Origin: Pseudomonas wayambapalatensis
GTDB lineage: Bacteria; Pseudomonadota; Gammaproteobacteria; Pseudomonadales; Pseudomonadaceae
DNA length: 64,000 nucleotides
Assembly (NCBI GenBank): GCA_014268975.2
Contig: CP077096.1
Location: forward strand, 2,207,501 to 2,271,500
Reading direction: 5' to 3'
This document shows, piece after piece, positions 11,406 through 18,652 of this stretch. The translations under genes were made by a program, and so were the position numbers. The notes beneath the pieces are model-generated. The model worked only from the letters and a program-made list of their open reading frames with translations. It was not told the origin of the DNA and ran no database searches. Position 1 is the stretch's first letter, and every line of letters starts with the position of its first letter.

Positions 11406-12191
11406 TCAAAAACGCAGGCGCACACCTGCGACCAGACGGGTCTGCGCGGGGTCGTCGCCGTCTTCACGGGCCTGGTCGGCGCGGGTGCCGTGCAAGCGGT
11501 TGAAACTGACGCCGACATAGGGTGCGAAGCTGCGCGTGATTTCATAGCGCAGGCGCAGGCCTACTTCGCTTTCGGCCAGCCCCGAACCTTGCTCGCGCCC
11601 GGCATCGTTACGGCCGAAAAAGTTGGCTTCGAGGGTCGGTTCGAGGATCCAGCGATTGGTCAGCAGCATAGCGTAACTGGCCTCCAGGCGCAGCGCGGTC
11701 TGCTGTCGCTCACCGGCATAGGCGGTGGCCTCGAGCTCCAGCCCATACAGCGGCGTCCCTTGGATGCCGAACGCTGCCCAGGTCTGGCCGCTGGCAGGCT
11801 TGAAGTCCTGGCGTATACCGCCGACCAGCTCCCACCAGGGGCTGATGGCATGGCCCCAAAGCGCCTGCAGTTCGGCCTTGTGAGTGATGCCCTGTTCACG
11901 TTCACCTTCGCTGCGTAGCCACAGGCGATCGATGTCGCCGCCGATCCAGGCAGTGGCATTACAGTTCAGCAGCCCGCTGTTGTCGAAGTGCTGGTATTCG
12001 AGTTGATCGACGATCACCGCCGCGTTCAGCGCATCGTCATGCACCTGGTGGCCCGGCAGAGGGGGAAAGGCTGCGCGGCGGTCGGCATCGGTGATTACCG
12101 GCAACGCCGTGGTGGGCTGGGGCGGGTTTTGCTGCGCGCGCACCTCTTCGCTGGCCAGCAGCACCAGCAGGGTCACACTGGCCAGGAGCAT
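11406..12191 (-). CDS. copB: Copper resistance protein B, 5' end probably lost
   Basis: The C-terminal 220 residues are a normal Cop[19 protein letters not shown] followed by the outer-membrane barrel with aromatic-rich strands and a C-terminal RLRF ending in Phe. CopB is an outer-membrane copper-binding protein of the Cop system. The usable ATG at 12191 gives 261 residues beginning with a hydrophobic stretch ([19 protein letters not shown]) that can serve as a signal peptide, but it lacks a positively charged n-region and a visible ribosome site. That ATG falls exactly at the junction with the truncated copA, so the natural start was probably removed by the same deletion. Translation could persist by coupling from copA. 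Confidence 0.75.
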   Translation of the reverse strand: MLLASVTLLVLLASEEVRAQQNPPQPTTALPVITDADRRAAFPPLPGHQVHDDALNAAVIVDQLEYQHFDNSGLLNCNATAWIGGDIDRLWLRSEGEREQGITHKAELQALWGHAISPWWELVGGIRQDFKPASGQTWAAFGIQGTPLYGLELEATAYAGERQQTALRLEASYAMLLTNRWILEPTLEANFFGRNDAGREQGSGLAESEVGLRLRYEITRSFAPYVGVSFNRLHGTRADQAREDGDDPAQTRLVAGVRLRF

Positions 12192-13233
12192 GGGCCAGGG
12201 TGCCACGGGCAAAGCCGGTGCGGTCCATGCTCTGGGCGAACAGGGTGTAGGCTGGGGCATCGCCCGGCTCGACCAGTATGTCGAAGGTTTCGGCCACGGC
12301 GATGCGCAGTTCGTCTACCGTCACCGGCACCACAGGCAGGCCGTCTGCGGCGATCACCGTGAGTTTCAGGCCGGGGATGCGGAAGTCGAAGTAGGTCATG
12401 GCCGAGGCGTTGATCAGGCGCAGGCGTACCGTCTCGCCGGGGCGGAACAGGCAGGTGAAGTTGCCCTCCGGTGGCTGGCCGTTGAGCAGGTAGCTGTAGG
12501 TGGCCGCGCTGATGTCGGCAAGATCGGTGGGGCTCATGCGCATGTCGGCCCACATCAGGCGCTCGTCGACGGTCTTGCGCCAGCCGTCGCGCGCGACATC
12601 CTCGATGAAGTCACCCACAGTGAGCTTGTGGTAGTTGAAGGCGTCGGACTGCTTCTTGAGCGTCGCCAGCAGTGCTTCGGGGGCCTGGTCGCTCCAGTCG
12701 CTGAACAGCAGCACATGGTCGCGTTGGTAAGCGTGAGGCTCGGCCTCGCGGGGTTCGATGACGATCGCCCCATAGACCCCCGCCTGCTCTTGCAGCCCGG
12801 AATGGCTGTGGTACCAGTAGGTGCCACTCTGGCGCAGGGTGAAGTGGTAGAGGTAGTCGCCGCCAGGCTCGATGCCGGCGAAGCTCAGGCCGGGAACACC
12901 GTCCATGTTGGCGGGCAGGATGATGCCGTGCCAGTGGATCGAGGTGGGTTCGGTCAGACGGTTGCGCACGCGCAGGGTCACGCTGTCACCTTCGCGCCAG
13001 CGCAACTGCGGGCCGGGCAGGCTGCCGTTGACGGTGAGGGCCGTGCGCGGGCGGCTGGTGATGTTGACGGGAGTCTGGCCAACGTACAGTTCGAAGTCCT
13101 GGCCCTGCAGCGGTTGGCCTGGGCGATGGCCTTCGGCGGCGCTGGCCAGTGGGCGCCAGAGGCCCAGGCCGGCCACCGCAGTGGCGGCGCCGAGGCCTTT
13201 GACGAAGGTACGACGGGAGGGGCTGTGGGGCAT
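12037..13233 (-). pseudogene. copA: copA multicopper oxidase, truncated by deletion into copB
   Basis: The first about 345 residues are CopA, the periplasmic copper-resistance multicopper oxidase. There is a Tat signal (SRRTFVKGLGAA), cupredoxin domain 1 with the copper ligands IHWHG and YWYHSHSG, and domain 2 with VRLRLINASAMTYF. After [14 protein letters not shown] the frame runs for about 50 residues through the start of copB in a foreign frame and stops. The whole third cupredoxin domain, with the type 1 site and the HCH copper-bridging motif, and the Met-rich region are missing. Full-length CopA is about 570-600 residues. The product cannot be an active oxidase. This is the first gene of the copper operon. 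Confidence 0.85.
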
Positions 13234-13383
13234 GAATGGGCCTCAGGCAGGGCTTGGGTAGAGGCCTTGTCGCGATCGGGCGCGCCTTTCGAAGCCGCGG
13301 GCTTGCCTGCGAACGGGCCATGGAATAGCCCGATGATCCACCGCCATCCCTGTCAGCCAGCTGAGGCTGTCATTACAGCGCTG

Positions 13384-14718
13384 TCAGCTTAGGGCCTGCT
13401 GCGCAGGCAGGTCACGCATCAGCAACCCGAACTCGAGCGATACCTGTTCGGGAATCGGCAGGTACACCAGGTGCCCGTCGCCTGGCGCCACCTCGATGGC
13501 CTGGCCTTGGCGATCACCCAGCCGGTCGAGTTCGAAGTGGTAGTTACCGCGAGGGGTCATCAGTTCGAGGGTGTCACCCAGCGCAAAGCGGTTCTTCACC
13601 TTTACCTCGGCCAGCCCGCCGAAACGCAGGCCCGTCAGTTCGCCAACGAACTGCTGGCGCTCCGAAACCGAGTTGCCACGCTGGTAGTTCTGGTATTCGT
13701 CGTGCACATGGCGGCGCAGGAAACCTTCGGTGTAGCCGCGCTGGGCCAGGGACTCGAGGTTGTCCATTAGGCTGCGGTCGAAGGGGCGACCGGCGACAGC
13801 GTCGTCGATCGCCTGGCGGTAGGACTGCACGGCACGGGCGCAGTAGAAGTGCGACTTGGTCCGTCCTTCGATCTTCAGCGAGTGCACGCCCATCCGGGTC
13901 AGGCGCTCGACGTGCTGTACCGCGCGCAGATCCTTGGCGTTCATGATGTAGGTGCCGTGTTCGTCCTCGAACGCAGGCATCTCTTCGCCAGGGCGATTGC
14001 CCTCCTGCAACAGGAACACCTCTTGGGTGGGCGCGCCAATGCCCAAGGTCGGTTCGCACTCACGGACGATCTCGCCGGTGGCGTTTTCCCCTGCCGGGGT
14101 CGCCTGGTACTTCCAGCGACAGGCGTTGGTGCAGCTACCCTGGTTGGCGTCGCGCTTGTTCAGGTAGCCCGACAACAGGCAGCGCCCGGAGTAGGCCATG
14201 CACAGTGCGCCGTGGACGAAGACCTCCAGTTCCATGTCGGGCACCTGCTGACGGATTTCCTCGATCTCTTCCAGCGACAGCTCGCGCGACAGAATCACCC
14301 GGCTCAGGCCCAGTTGCTGCCAGAACTGCACGCTGGCCCAGTTCACGGTGTTGGCCTGCACCGACAGGTGCACGGGCATCTGCGGGAAATGCTGGCGCAC
14401 CAGCATGATCAGCCCCGGATCGGACATGATCAACGCATCGGGCGCCATCTCGATCACGGGCGCCAGGTCCTTGAGGAAGGTCTTGAGCTTGGCATTGTGC
14501 GGCGCGATGTTGACCACCACGTAGAAGCGCTTGCCCAGGGCGTGTGCTTCCTGGATGCCCTGTGCCAGGTTGGCGTGGTCGAATTCGTTGTTGCGCACCC
14601 GCAGGCTGTAGCGTGGCTGGCCGGCGTAGACCGCATCGGCGCCATAGGCGAAGGCGTAGCGCAGGGTCTTCAGGGAGCCGGCAGGGGCCAGCAGTTCGGG
14701 CTTGGCGAGAAGGTTCAT
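13384..14718 (-). CDS. trhP: tRNA uridine hydroxylation protein TrhP (peptidase U32 family, YegQ)
   Basis: This 444-residue protein aligns along its whole length with E. coli TrhP/YegQ, which is required for prephenate-dependent 5-hydroxylation of U34 in tRNA. Matching blocks include KPELLAPAGSLKTLRYA, YAGQPRYSLRVRNNEFDH and SREL-SLEEIEEI. The iron-sulfur cysteines of the U32 family are in ALCMAYSGRCLLSGYLNKRD and SCTNACRW. The start at 14718 matches the family start, although its ribosome site is weak. An Anr-like box lies 54 bases upstream, between this gene and the divergent AI-2E-family permease gene. Confidence 0.92.
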   Translation of the reverse strand: MNLLAKPELLAPAGSLKTLRYAFAYGADAVYAGQPRYSLRVRNNEFDHANLAQGIQEAHALGKRFYVVVNIAPHNAKLKTFLKDLAPVIEMAPDALIMSDPGLIMLVRQHFPQMPVHLSVQANTVNWASVQFWQQLGLSRVILSRELSLEEIEEIRQQVPDMELEVFVHGALCMAYSGRCLLSGYLNKRDANQGSCTNACRWKYQATPAGENATGEIVRECEPTLGIGAPTQEVFLLQEGNRPGEEMPAFEDEHGTYIMNAKDLRAVQHVERLTRMGVHSLKIEGRTKSHFYCARAVQSYRQAIDDAVAGRPFDRSLMDNLESLAQRGYTEGFLRRHVHDEYQNYQRGNSVSERQQFVGELTGLRFGGLAEVKVKNRFALGDTLELMTPRGNYHFELDRLGDRQGQAIEVAPGDGHLVYLPIPEQVSLEFGLLMRDLPAQQALS

Positions 14719-14771
14719 GGGTGCACCAGGGCAAAAGGTGCGGATGCTAAGGCGCGACTGGCGAAGCAGTG

Positions 14772-14785
14772 TTGATCTGGGTCAA
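14772..14785. promoter_or_regulatory. Candidate Anr box between trhP and the AI-2E permease
   Basis: TTGATCTGGGTCAA matches the Anr/FNR consensus TTGAT-N4-ATCAA except for one position, a substitution common in Pseudomonas Anr sites. It lies 54 bases from the trhP start and 66 bases from the permease start, so it could serve either gene. The control is inferred. Confidence 0.6.
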
Positions 14786-14850
14786 ACGGCGTTGATGGCA
14801 CTTTTGCCGCTTCGCTACGCACTAACGTCCAGGACAATCGAGGAATGCCC

Positions 14851-15912
14851 ATGAATCAAACCGCTCTCCAGAACAGAGCCCTGGCCGTATTGCTGGCGCT
14901 GGTCACCGTCGCATTCGTCTGGATCCTTTTGCCTTACTACGGTGCCATCTTCTGGGCCGTGATCCTCGGCATCCTGTTCGCGCCGTTGCAACGCAACCTG
15001 CTGCTGCGTTTCAACCGGCGGCGCAACCTGGCAGCCGGGGCCACCTTGGCCACCTGCCTGATGATTGCGATCCTGCCGGTGATCATCATCAGTGCCCTGC
15101 TGGTGCAGGAGGGCGCCACCCTGTACCAGCGCATTGAAAGCGGCCAGCTGGATATCGCCGGCTACATCGAGCGCGGCAAGGACATGCTGCCGCACTTCGC
15201 CCAGAACGGTCTGGACCGCATGGGCATGGGCAACCTCGATGGCCTGCGCGACAAGATCACCAAGTGGGCGACACAGGGCAGTCAGTTTCTGGCCGGGCAG
15301 GCATTCAGCTTCGGCCAGGGCACCTTCGACTTCCTGGTGAGTTTCGGCATCATGCTCTACCTGCTGTACTTCTTTTTGCGTGAGGGGCCGGAGCTGGCGC
15401 GTAAGGTGCGCCAGGCCGTGCCGCTACCCGAGCAGCAGAAGCGCCGCTTGCAGCTGAAGTTCAACCGGGTGGTGCGGGCCACGGTGAAGGGCAACCTGTT
15501 GGTGGCGATCACCCAGGGGGCTCTTGGCGGTTTGATTTTCTGGGTGCTGGATATTCCCAGTGCGCTGGTGTGGGCGGTGCTGATGGCGTTTTTGTCGCTG
15601 TTGCCTGCGGTGGGGGCCGGGATCGTCTGGGGGCCGGTCGCAGTGTATTTCCTGCTGACCGGCGCTATTTGGCAAGGCATCGTGCTGACGGCGTTCGGCG
15701 TGCTGGTGATCGGGCTGGTGGACAACCTGTTGCGCCCGATCCTGGTGGGCAAGGATACGCGCATGCCCGACTACCTGATCCTGGTGTCGACCCTGGGCGG
15801 TCTGGCGGTGTTCGGCCTCAACGGTTTCGTGATCGGGCCGCTGATCGCCGCGTTGTTCATCTCCAGCTGGACGATCTTCACCGAGAGCACGCCACAGGTG
15901 CAGTTGCCGTGA
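14851..15912 (+). CDS. AI-2E family transporter (PF01594 permease)
   Basis: This 353-residue inner-membrane protein has about eight transmembrane helices: two at the N-terminus, a large soluble helical stretch (about residues 85-150), and the family's C-terminal helical block with LPAVGAGIVWGPVAVYFL and the conserved DNLLRPILVG. The family includes TqsA and exporters of small molecules or ions; the substrate of this member is unknown. I prefer the ATG at 14851 because CGAGGA lies 7 bases upstream of it; the ATG at 14845 is too close to that site. Confidence 0.9.
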   Translation: MNQTALQNRALAVLLALVTVAFVWILLPYYGAIFWAVILGILFAPLQRNLLLRFNRRRNLAAGATLATCLMIAILPVIIISALLVQEGATLYQRIESGQLDIAGYIERGKDMLPHFAQNGLDRMGMGNLDGLRDKITKWATQGSQFLAGQAFSFGQGTFDFLVSFGIMLYLLYFFLREGPELARKVRQAVPLPEQQKRRLQLKFNRVVRATVKGNLLVAITQGALGGLIFWVLDIPSALVWAVLMAFLSLLPAVGAGIVWGPVAVYFLLTGAIWQGIVLTAFGVLVIGLVDNLLRPILVGKDTRMPDYLILVSTLGGLAVFGLNGFVIGPLIAALFISSWTIFTESTPQVQLP

Positions 15913-15918
15913 GGCTGT

Positions 15919-16848
15919 TCAGTCACGCTCCAGGATGAAGAACTGAAACAGCGCCTGGGTATCAGGGCAGGCGGCGATCGTACCGGTGACCTTCAGGCCC
16001 AGACGCTTGGCTTCGGGCTCGATGGCGACCAACACCGGGGTATGGCCGAAGACGATGATTACACCGGCTCGTCGCACACGTCGGCTCAGTGCCTGGAAGA
16101 GGCGGGTGGCCTGCTGGCGGAGCATGACCTCGGCATTCAGGAAGCGCAGGATCAGCACGTCGCAACTGTCGGCGGCGGCCGAATCAGTGGCGTCGGCAAT
16201 GTCGAACTTCAGGTTGGGCAGTCGCTGATGCGTGCGGGCATGGGCGATCATGGCAGGGGATACGTCGCTGCCCAGGCACTGCGCGTCGGGCAGCCCTTGT
16301 GCGAGCGTTGCGATGAAGGTGCCGGTCGAGCAGGCGGGGTCGTGTATCACGGCGCCGGGAGCAAGGCGCTTTTGCAGTGTCGCCAGGCAGTGCTCGCGAA
16401 AATGCCGTTCCTGTGCGTCCAGGCGCCGGGCTAGCTGCGGGGTGTCATTCCAGAATGATGCAGGTGCTACTAGCTCTTGGCCCTGTTCGTCCACGACCGG
16501 AAAGGGGAAGTGGATGCTGGTGTCGTTGCTGCGCCGGGCCTGGGCGAACACCTGGTGTTTTTCGTCGGTGGACAGCGTCCGATAGTGCATCTGCAGGCGG
16601 TTGCCACACTGTCGGGTTCTGAGCAGCGGCCCCAGCAACATGGCCGGTGTCAGTCGGCTTCCCAACTGCCCCTGTTCATCCAGCAGCTTGCGCCCCAGGT
16701 ATTCGAGGTTTTGCAGGCGGAGTATGAACAGGTTGTTCAGACCATGGCCAACAGGTTCTTCCAGCGTTGCGACCCCGCCTGGAGTATGGGCGCGTGAGGG
16801 CAGGTGCCGGGCCAGCCAGCGTTCGTGTCGGGCGTGTTCTGGTTGCAT
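15919..16848 (-). CDS. Class I SAM-dependent methyltransferase paired with YcaO
   Basis: The product has 309 residues. The C-terminal half is a Rossmann methyltransferase domain with motif I IHDPACSTGTFIATLAQG (about residue 170), LGSDVSPAMIAHAR and a motif II-like region. The N-terminal 150 residues form a separate helical domain I do not recognise (RLQNLEYLGRKLLDEQG, then SFWNDTPQLARRLDAQERHF), perhaps for substrate recognition. The ATG at 16848 follows GAGGGG 6 bases upstream, which is embedded in the last codons of the ycaO gene; the two genes are 9 bases apart and certainly co-transcribed. The pairing suggests methylation of a YcaO product. The actual substrate is not known. Confidence 0.85.
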   Translation of the reverse strand: MQPEHARHERWLARHLPSRAHTPGGVATLEEPVGHGLNNLFILRLQNLEYLGRKLLDEQGQLGSRLTPAMLLGPLLRTRQCGNRLQMHYRTLSTDEKHQVFAQARRSNDTSIHFPFPVVDEQGQELVAPASFWNDTPQLARRLDAQERHFREHCLATLQKRLAPGAVIHDPACSTGTFIATLAQGLPDAQCLGSDVSPAMIAHARTHQRLPNLKFDIADATDSAAADSCDVLILRFLNAEVMLRQQATRLFQALSRRVRRAGVIIVFGHTPVLVAIEPEAKRLGLKVTGTIAACPDTQALFQFFILERD

Positions 16849-16857
16849 GGCGACCCC

Positions 16858-18081
16858 TCAAGGTTGCTGACTTCGGTGGGCGAGGCCCCTGGGCCCGGGG
16901 CAGACGACATTCCCGCTGCAGACGAGGTGGAAACGTTCGAGTCCGGGAACCACGACGTTCACCAGGCTGATGCCTTCGTGGCCTTGGAACAGCTGGCAGA
17001 TACCGGCTTGCCTGCCATGGCGTTGAAGGTCTGCGTACAGATATCGCAGCTGTTGACGCACACTGCATCGAGGGCCTGGGTCAGGCAGCGCCATCGTGTG
17101 TCCTGCTTTTTCCAGCAGTACGTCGAGGTCGAACTGCAGGCACGATTGCAGGCGAGGAAAAGGCCGCAGCAGGCGTTCGGCCAGTTTCAGCTCATCCAGC
17201 GCACCGGGGGGGCGACTGTTGAGCTGTACCTGAACCAGTTCGGTGACCGCGCGGCGCACGGCATGCCAGGGGTCGAGCGAGGCGCCTGCGCCGAACAGCG
17301 CGCCATGCAGGCGTGATGCTTGCGACATGCGCAGTGCCAGATAGGTGCTGCTGGCAAACTCGCTGCTGATGTCCAGAACACCAATTGGCGCTTCCAGGCA
17401 GTCCTCGGCATGCTGCCAGATGCGTCCGAGCTCGGTGTGCGTGCCGGGTTTGCTTACCCAGCGCAAGGGGGAGGGTTGTCTGTAGTAGTAATGACGCAGG
17501 AAGAACAGCGACAGCGCATCGCGTTCGATGCTCTGGTTCAACGCATGCAGTATGGCTTCCTGGAGGGTTGCGCCGATGGCTGACCCATCATTGCTGCTGT
17601 AGCGTCGGAGCCCACGAAGGTCGAAGGTTTCGCCGGCAGCCGGGTGATCGGCGTAATCCGGCCGCGTGAGGCACAATGGATAGTCGAACAGCCATTGGCC
17701 GTCCAGGTCGTGGTAAGCCTGGCACGCCAGTTTCTCGTGGGGCTGTGCCGCAAGCCAGGGTTGCAGCATGTCATCTTGCAGGGTAGGCATTCGGGCCAAG
17801 TCGCTGGCCTCGTTGAGGTGAGCATTACGGGTAAGGTGTTCATCGAGAAAGTGCTCCAATGCCTCGAAGCGTGCGCCGACCCGAGCCTCTTGCTCCAGGC
17901 CTTTTCCGCAGCCTTGGCTGGTAGCCCCGGTCTGTGAGCTGAGGCCTATGCGGGCCGAGCCGACCCATGTGCCTTCCCAGTGCTCTTCAACGTTCAGCGC
18001 CAGTTGTGCGAGTTGTTCATCGATGCGTTGCCTTGCCGTTGCCAGGGGGAGTTCACGTTCAGCCACGTACGTCATATGCAT
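16858..18081 (-). CDS. Stand-alone YcaO-domain protein
   Basis: This 407-residue protein is a YcaO-family ATP-dependent enzyme; the family forms azolines, thioamides or amidines on peptide backbones, or assists RimO. Its signature blocks are all present: SQGCGKGLEQEARVGARFEALEHF (the GKG loop and first acidic pair), SSNDGSAIGATLQEAI then ALNQSIERDALSLFF (second acidic group, with Gln where many members have Glu), and GAGASLDPWHAVRRAVTELVQ. The C-terminus lacks the PxPxP tail of azoline-forming cyclodehydratases. No E1-like/ThiF partner, TfuA or dehydrogenase is nearby. The ATG at 18081 has AGGAG 5 bases upstream. A 49-residue peptide gene lies just upstream and a methyltransferase gene just downstream. 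Confidence 0.9.
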   Translation of the reverse strand: MHMTYVAERELPLATARQRIDEQLAQLALNVEEHWEGTWVGSARIGLSSQTGATSQGCGKGLEQEARVGARFEALEHFLDEHLTRNAHLNEASDLARMPTLQDDMLQPWLAAQPHEKLACQAYHDLDGQWLFDYPLCLTRPDYADHPAAGETFDLRGLRRYSSNDGSAIGATLQEAILHALNQSIERDALSLFFLRHYYYRQPSPLRWVSKPGTHTELGRIWQHAEDCLEAPIGVLDISSEFASSTYLALRMSQASRLHGALFGAGASLDPWHAVRRAVTELVQVQLNSRPPGALDELKLAERLLRPFPRLQSCLQFDLDVLLEKAGHTMALPDPGPRCSVRQQLRYLYADLQRHGRQAGICQLFQGHEGISLVNVVVPGLERFHLVCSGNVVCPGPRGLAHRSQQP

Positions 18082-18095
18082 GCTGACTCCTGGGA

Positions 18096-18121
18096 GCAAG
18101 GCGGCTTGAGGGCCGCCTTGC
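18096..18121 (-). promoter_or_regulatory. Hairpin between the small peptide gene and ycaO
   Basis: GCAAGGCGGC and GCCGCCTTGC form a perfect 10-bp stem around a 6-base loop. It begins 8 bases after the stop codon of the 49-residue ORF and ends 14 bases before the ycaO start. There is no T-tract, so it is more likely a 3' stabilising or partial-termination element that raises the level of the small-ORF message over the enzyme genes, as seen in many peptide natural-product operons. That role is inferred. Confidence 0.65.
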
Positions 18122-18129
18122 AGGCTGGA

Positions 18130-18279
18130 TTATTCGCGTTCGAGCTCGACGTGCTCGTGCTCGGCCAGTTGCATTGCGTCTGCGTGCTCGGTAGTCAGTT
18201 CGCCAGCCGCCTGATCAACCACGACCTCTGCTTCCAACTCGTTCAGTTTGTTGCTCATGCCACGATAAATGTATCCCAT
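18130..18279 (-). CDS. Small acidic peptide, candidate precursor for the YcaO enzyme
   Basis: The ORF encodes 49 residues starting MGYIYRGMSNKLNELEAEV and ending AEHEHVELERE. An excellent ribosome site (AAGGAG, 8 bases upstream) supports translation. It has twelve acidic residues, no cysteine, one serine and two threonines, so it is not a classical azole precursor; the conserved-looking YIYRGMSN start or another segment could be the modified part. A strong hairpin separates it from ycaO, and the three genes run in the same direction. I read it directly from the sequence; I do not recognise a family. It could instead be a small regulatory or accessory subunit. Confidence 0.65.
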   Translation of the reverse strand: MGYIYRGMSNKLNELEAEVVVDQAAGELTTEHADAMQLAEHEHVELERE

Positions 18280-18299
18280 GGTGAAACTCCTTCTTGAAC

Positions 18300-18652
18300 T
18301 CTGAGGGTTGTTGGCGGCGTTCTAAGGCCGCCGACGCAGTGTTCGTCAACAAGACGGTCTACGGAAAGGGAGGGTGCGCGGGGAGCCGTGTTAATGAAAT
18401 GTGCGGTCACGGTTATGGCAGTTGACTGCATGCTTTCGCAGATCAATCCGCCCACACAGAGGGCTCAGGAGAAAGGAGGCGAGCTTTTGACAGCGGTCTG
18501 AGGGAAGGAATGAAGCAGTACCTTCGCGCAGTATCTGTAGGCGCTTTCTATTTGAATGGCGATAACTGCTTTTTGGTCATGCTTTCATACTGCCTTCGAT
18601 GTTTTTTCAGGATGGTCGAAGGCAATATGCTTGGCCGCCAGGTGCTTTTGTA
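18300..18652. other. Intergenic region between the peptide gene and the TonB receptor gene
   Basis: This stretch holds the presumed promoter of the peptide-ycaO operon on the minus strand. A GGCGGC / GCCGCC hairpin (about 18313-18332) lies just upstream of the ribosome site, and a TTGACG element (about 18340) is a possible -35 box without a convincing -10. No reading frame here looks like a gene. No terminator for the TonB receptor gene was evident. Confidence 0.5.
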
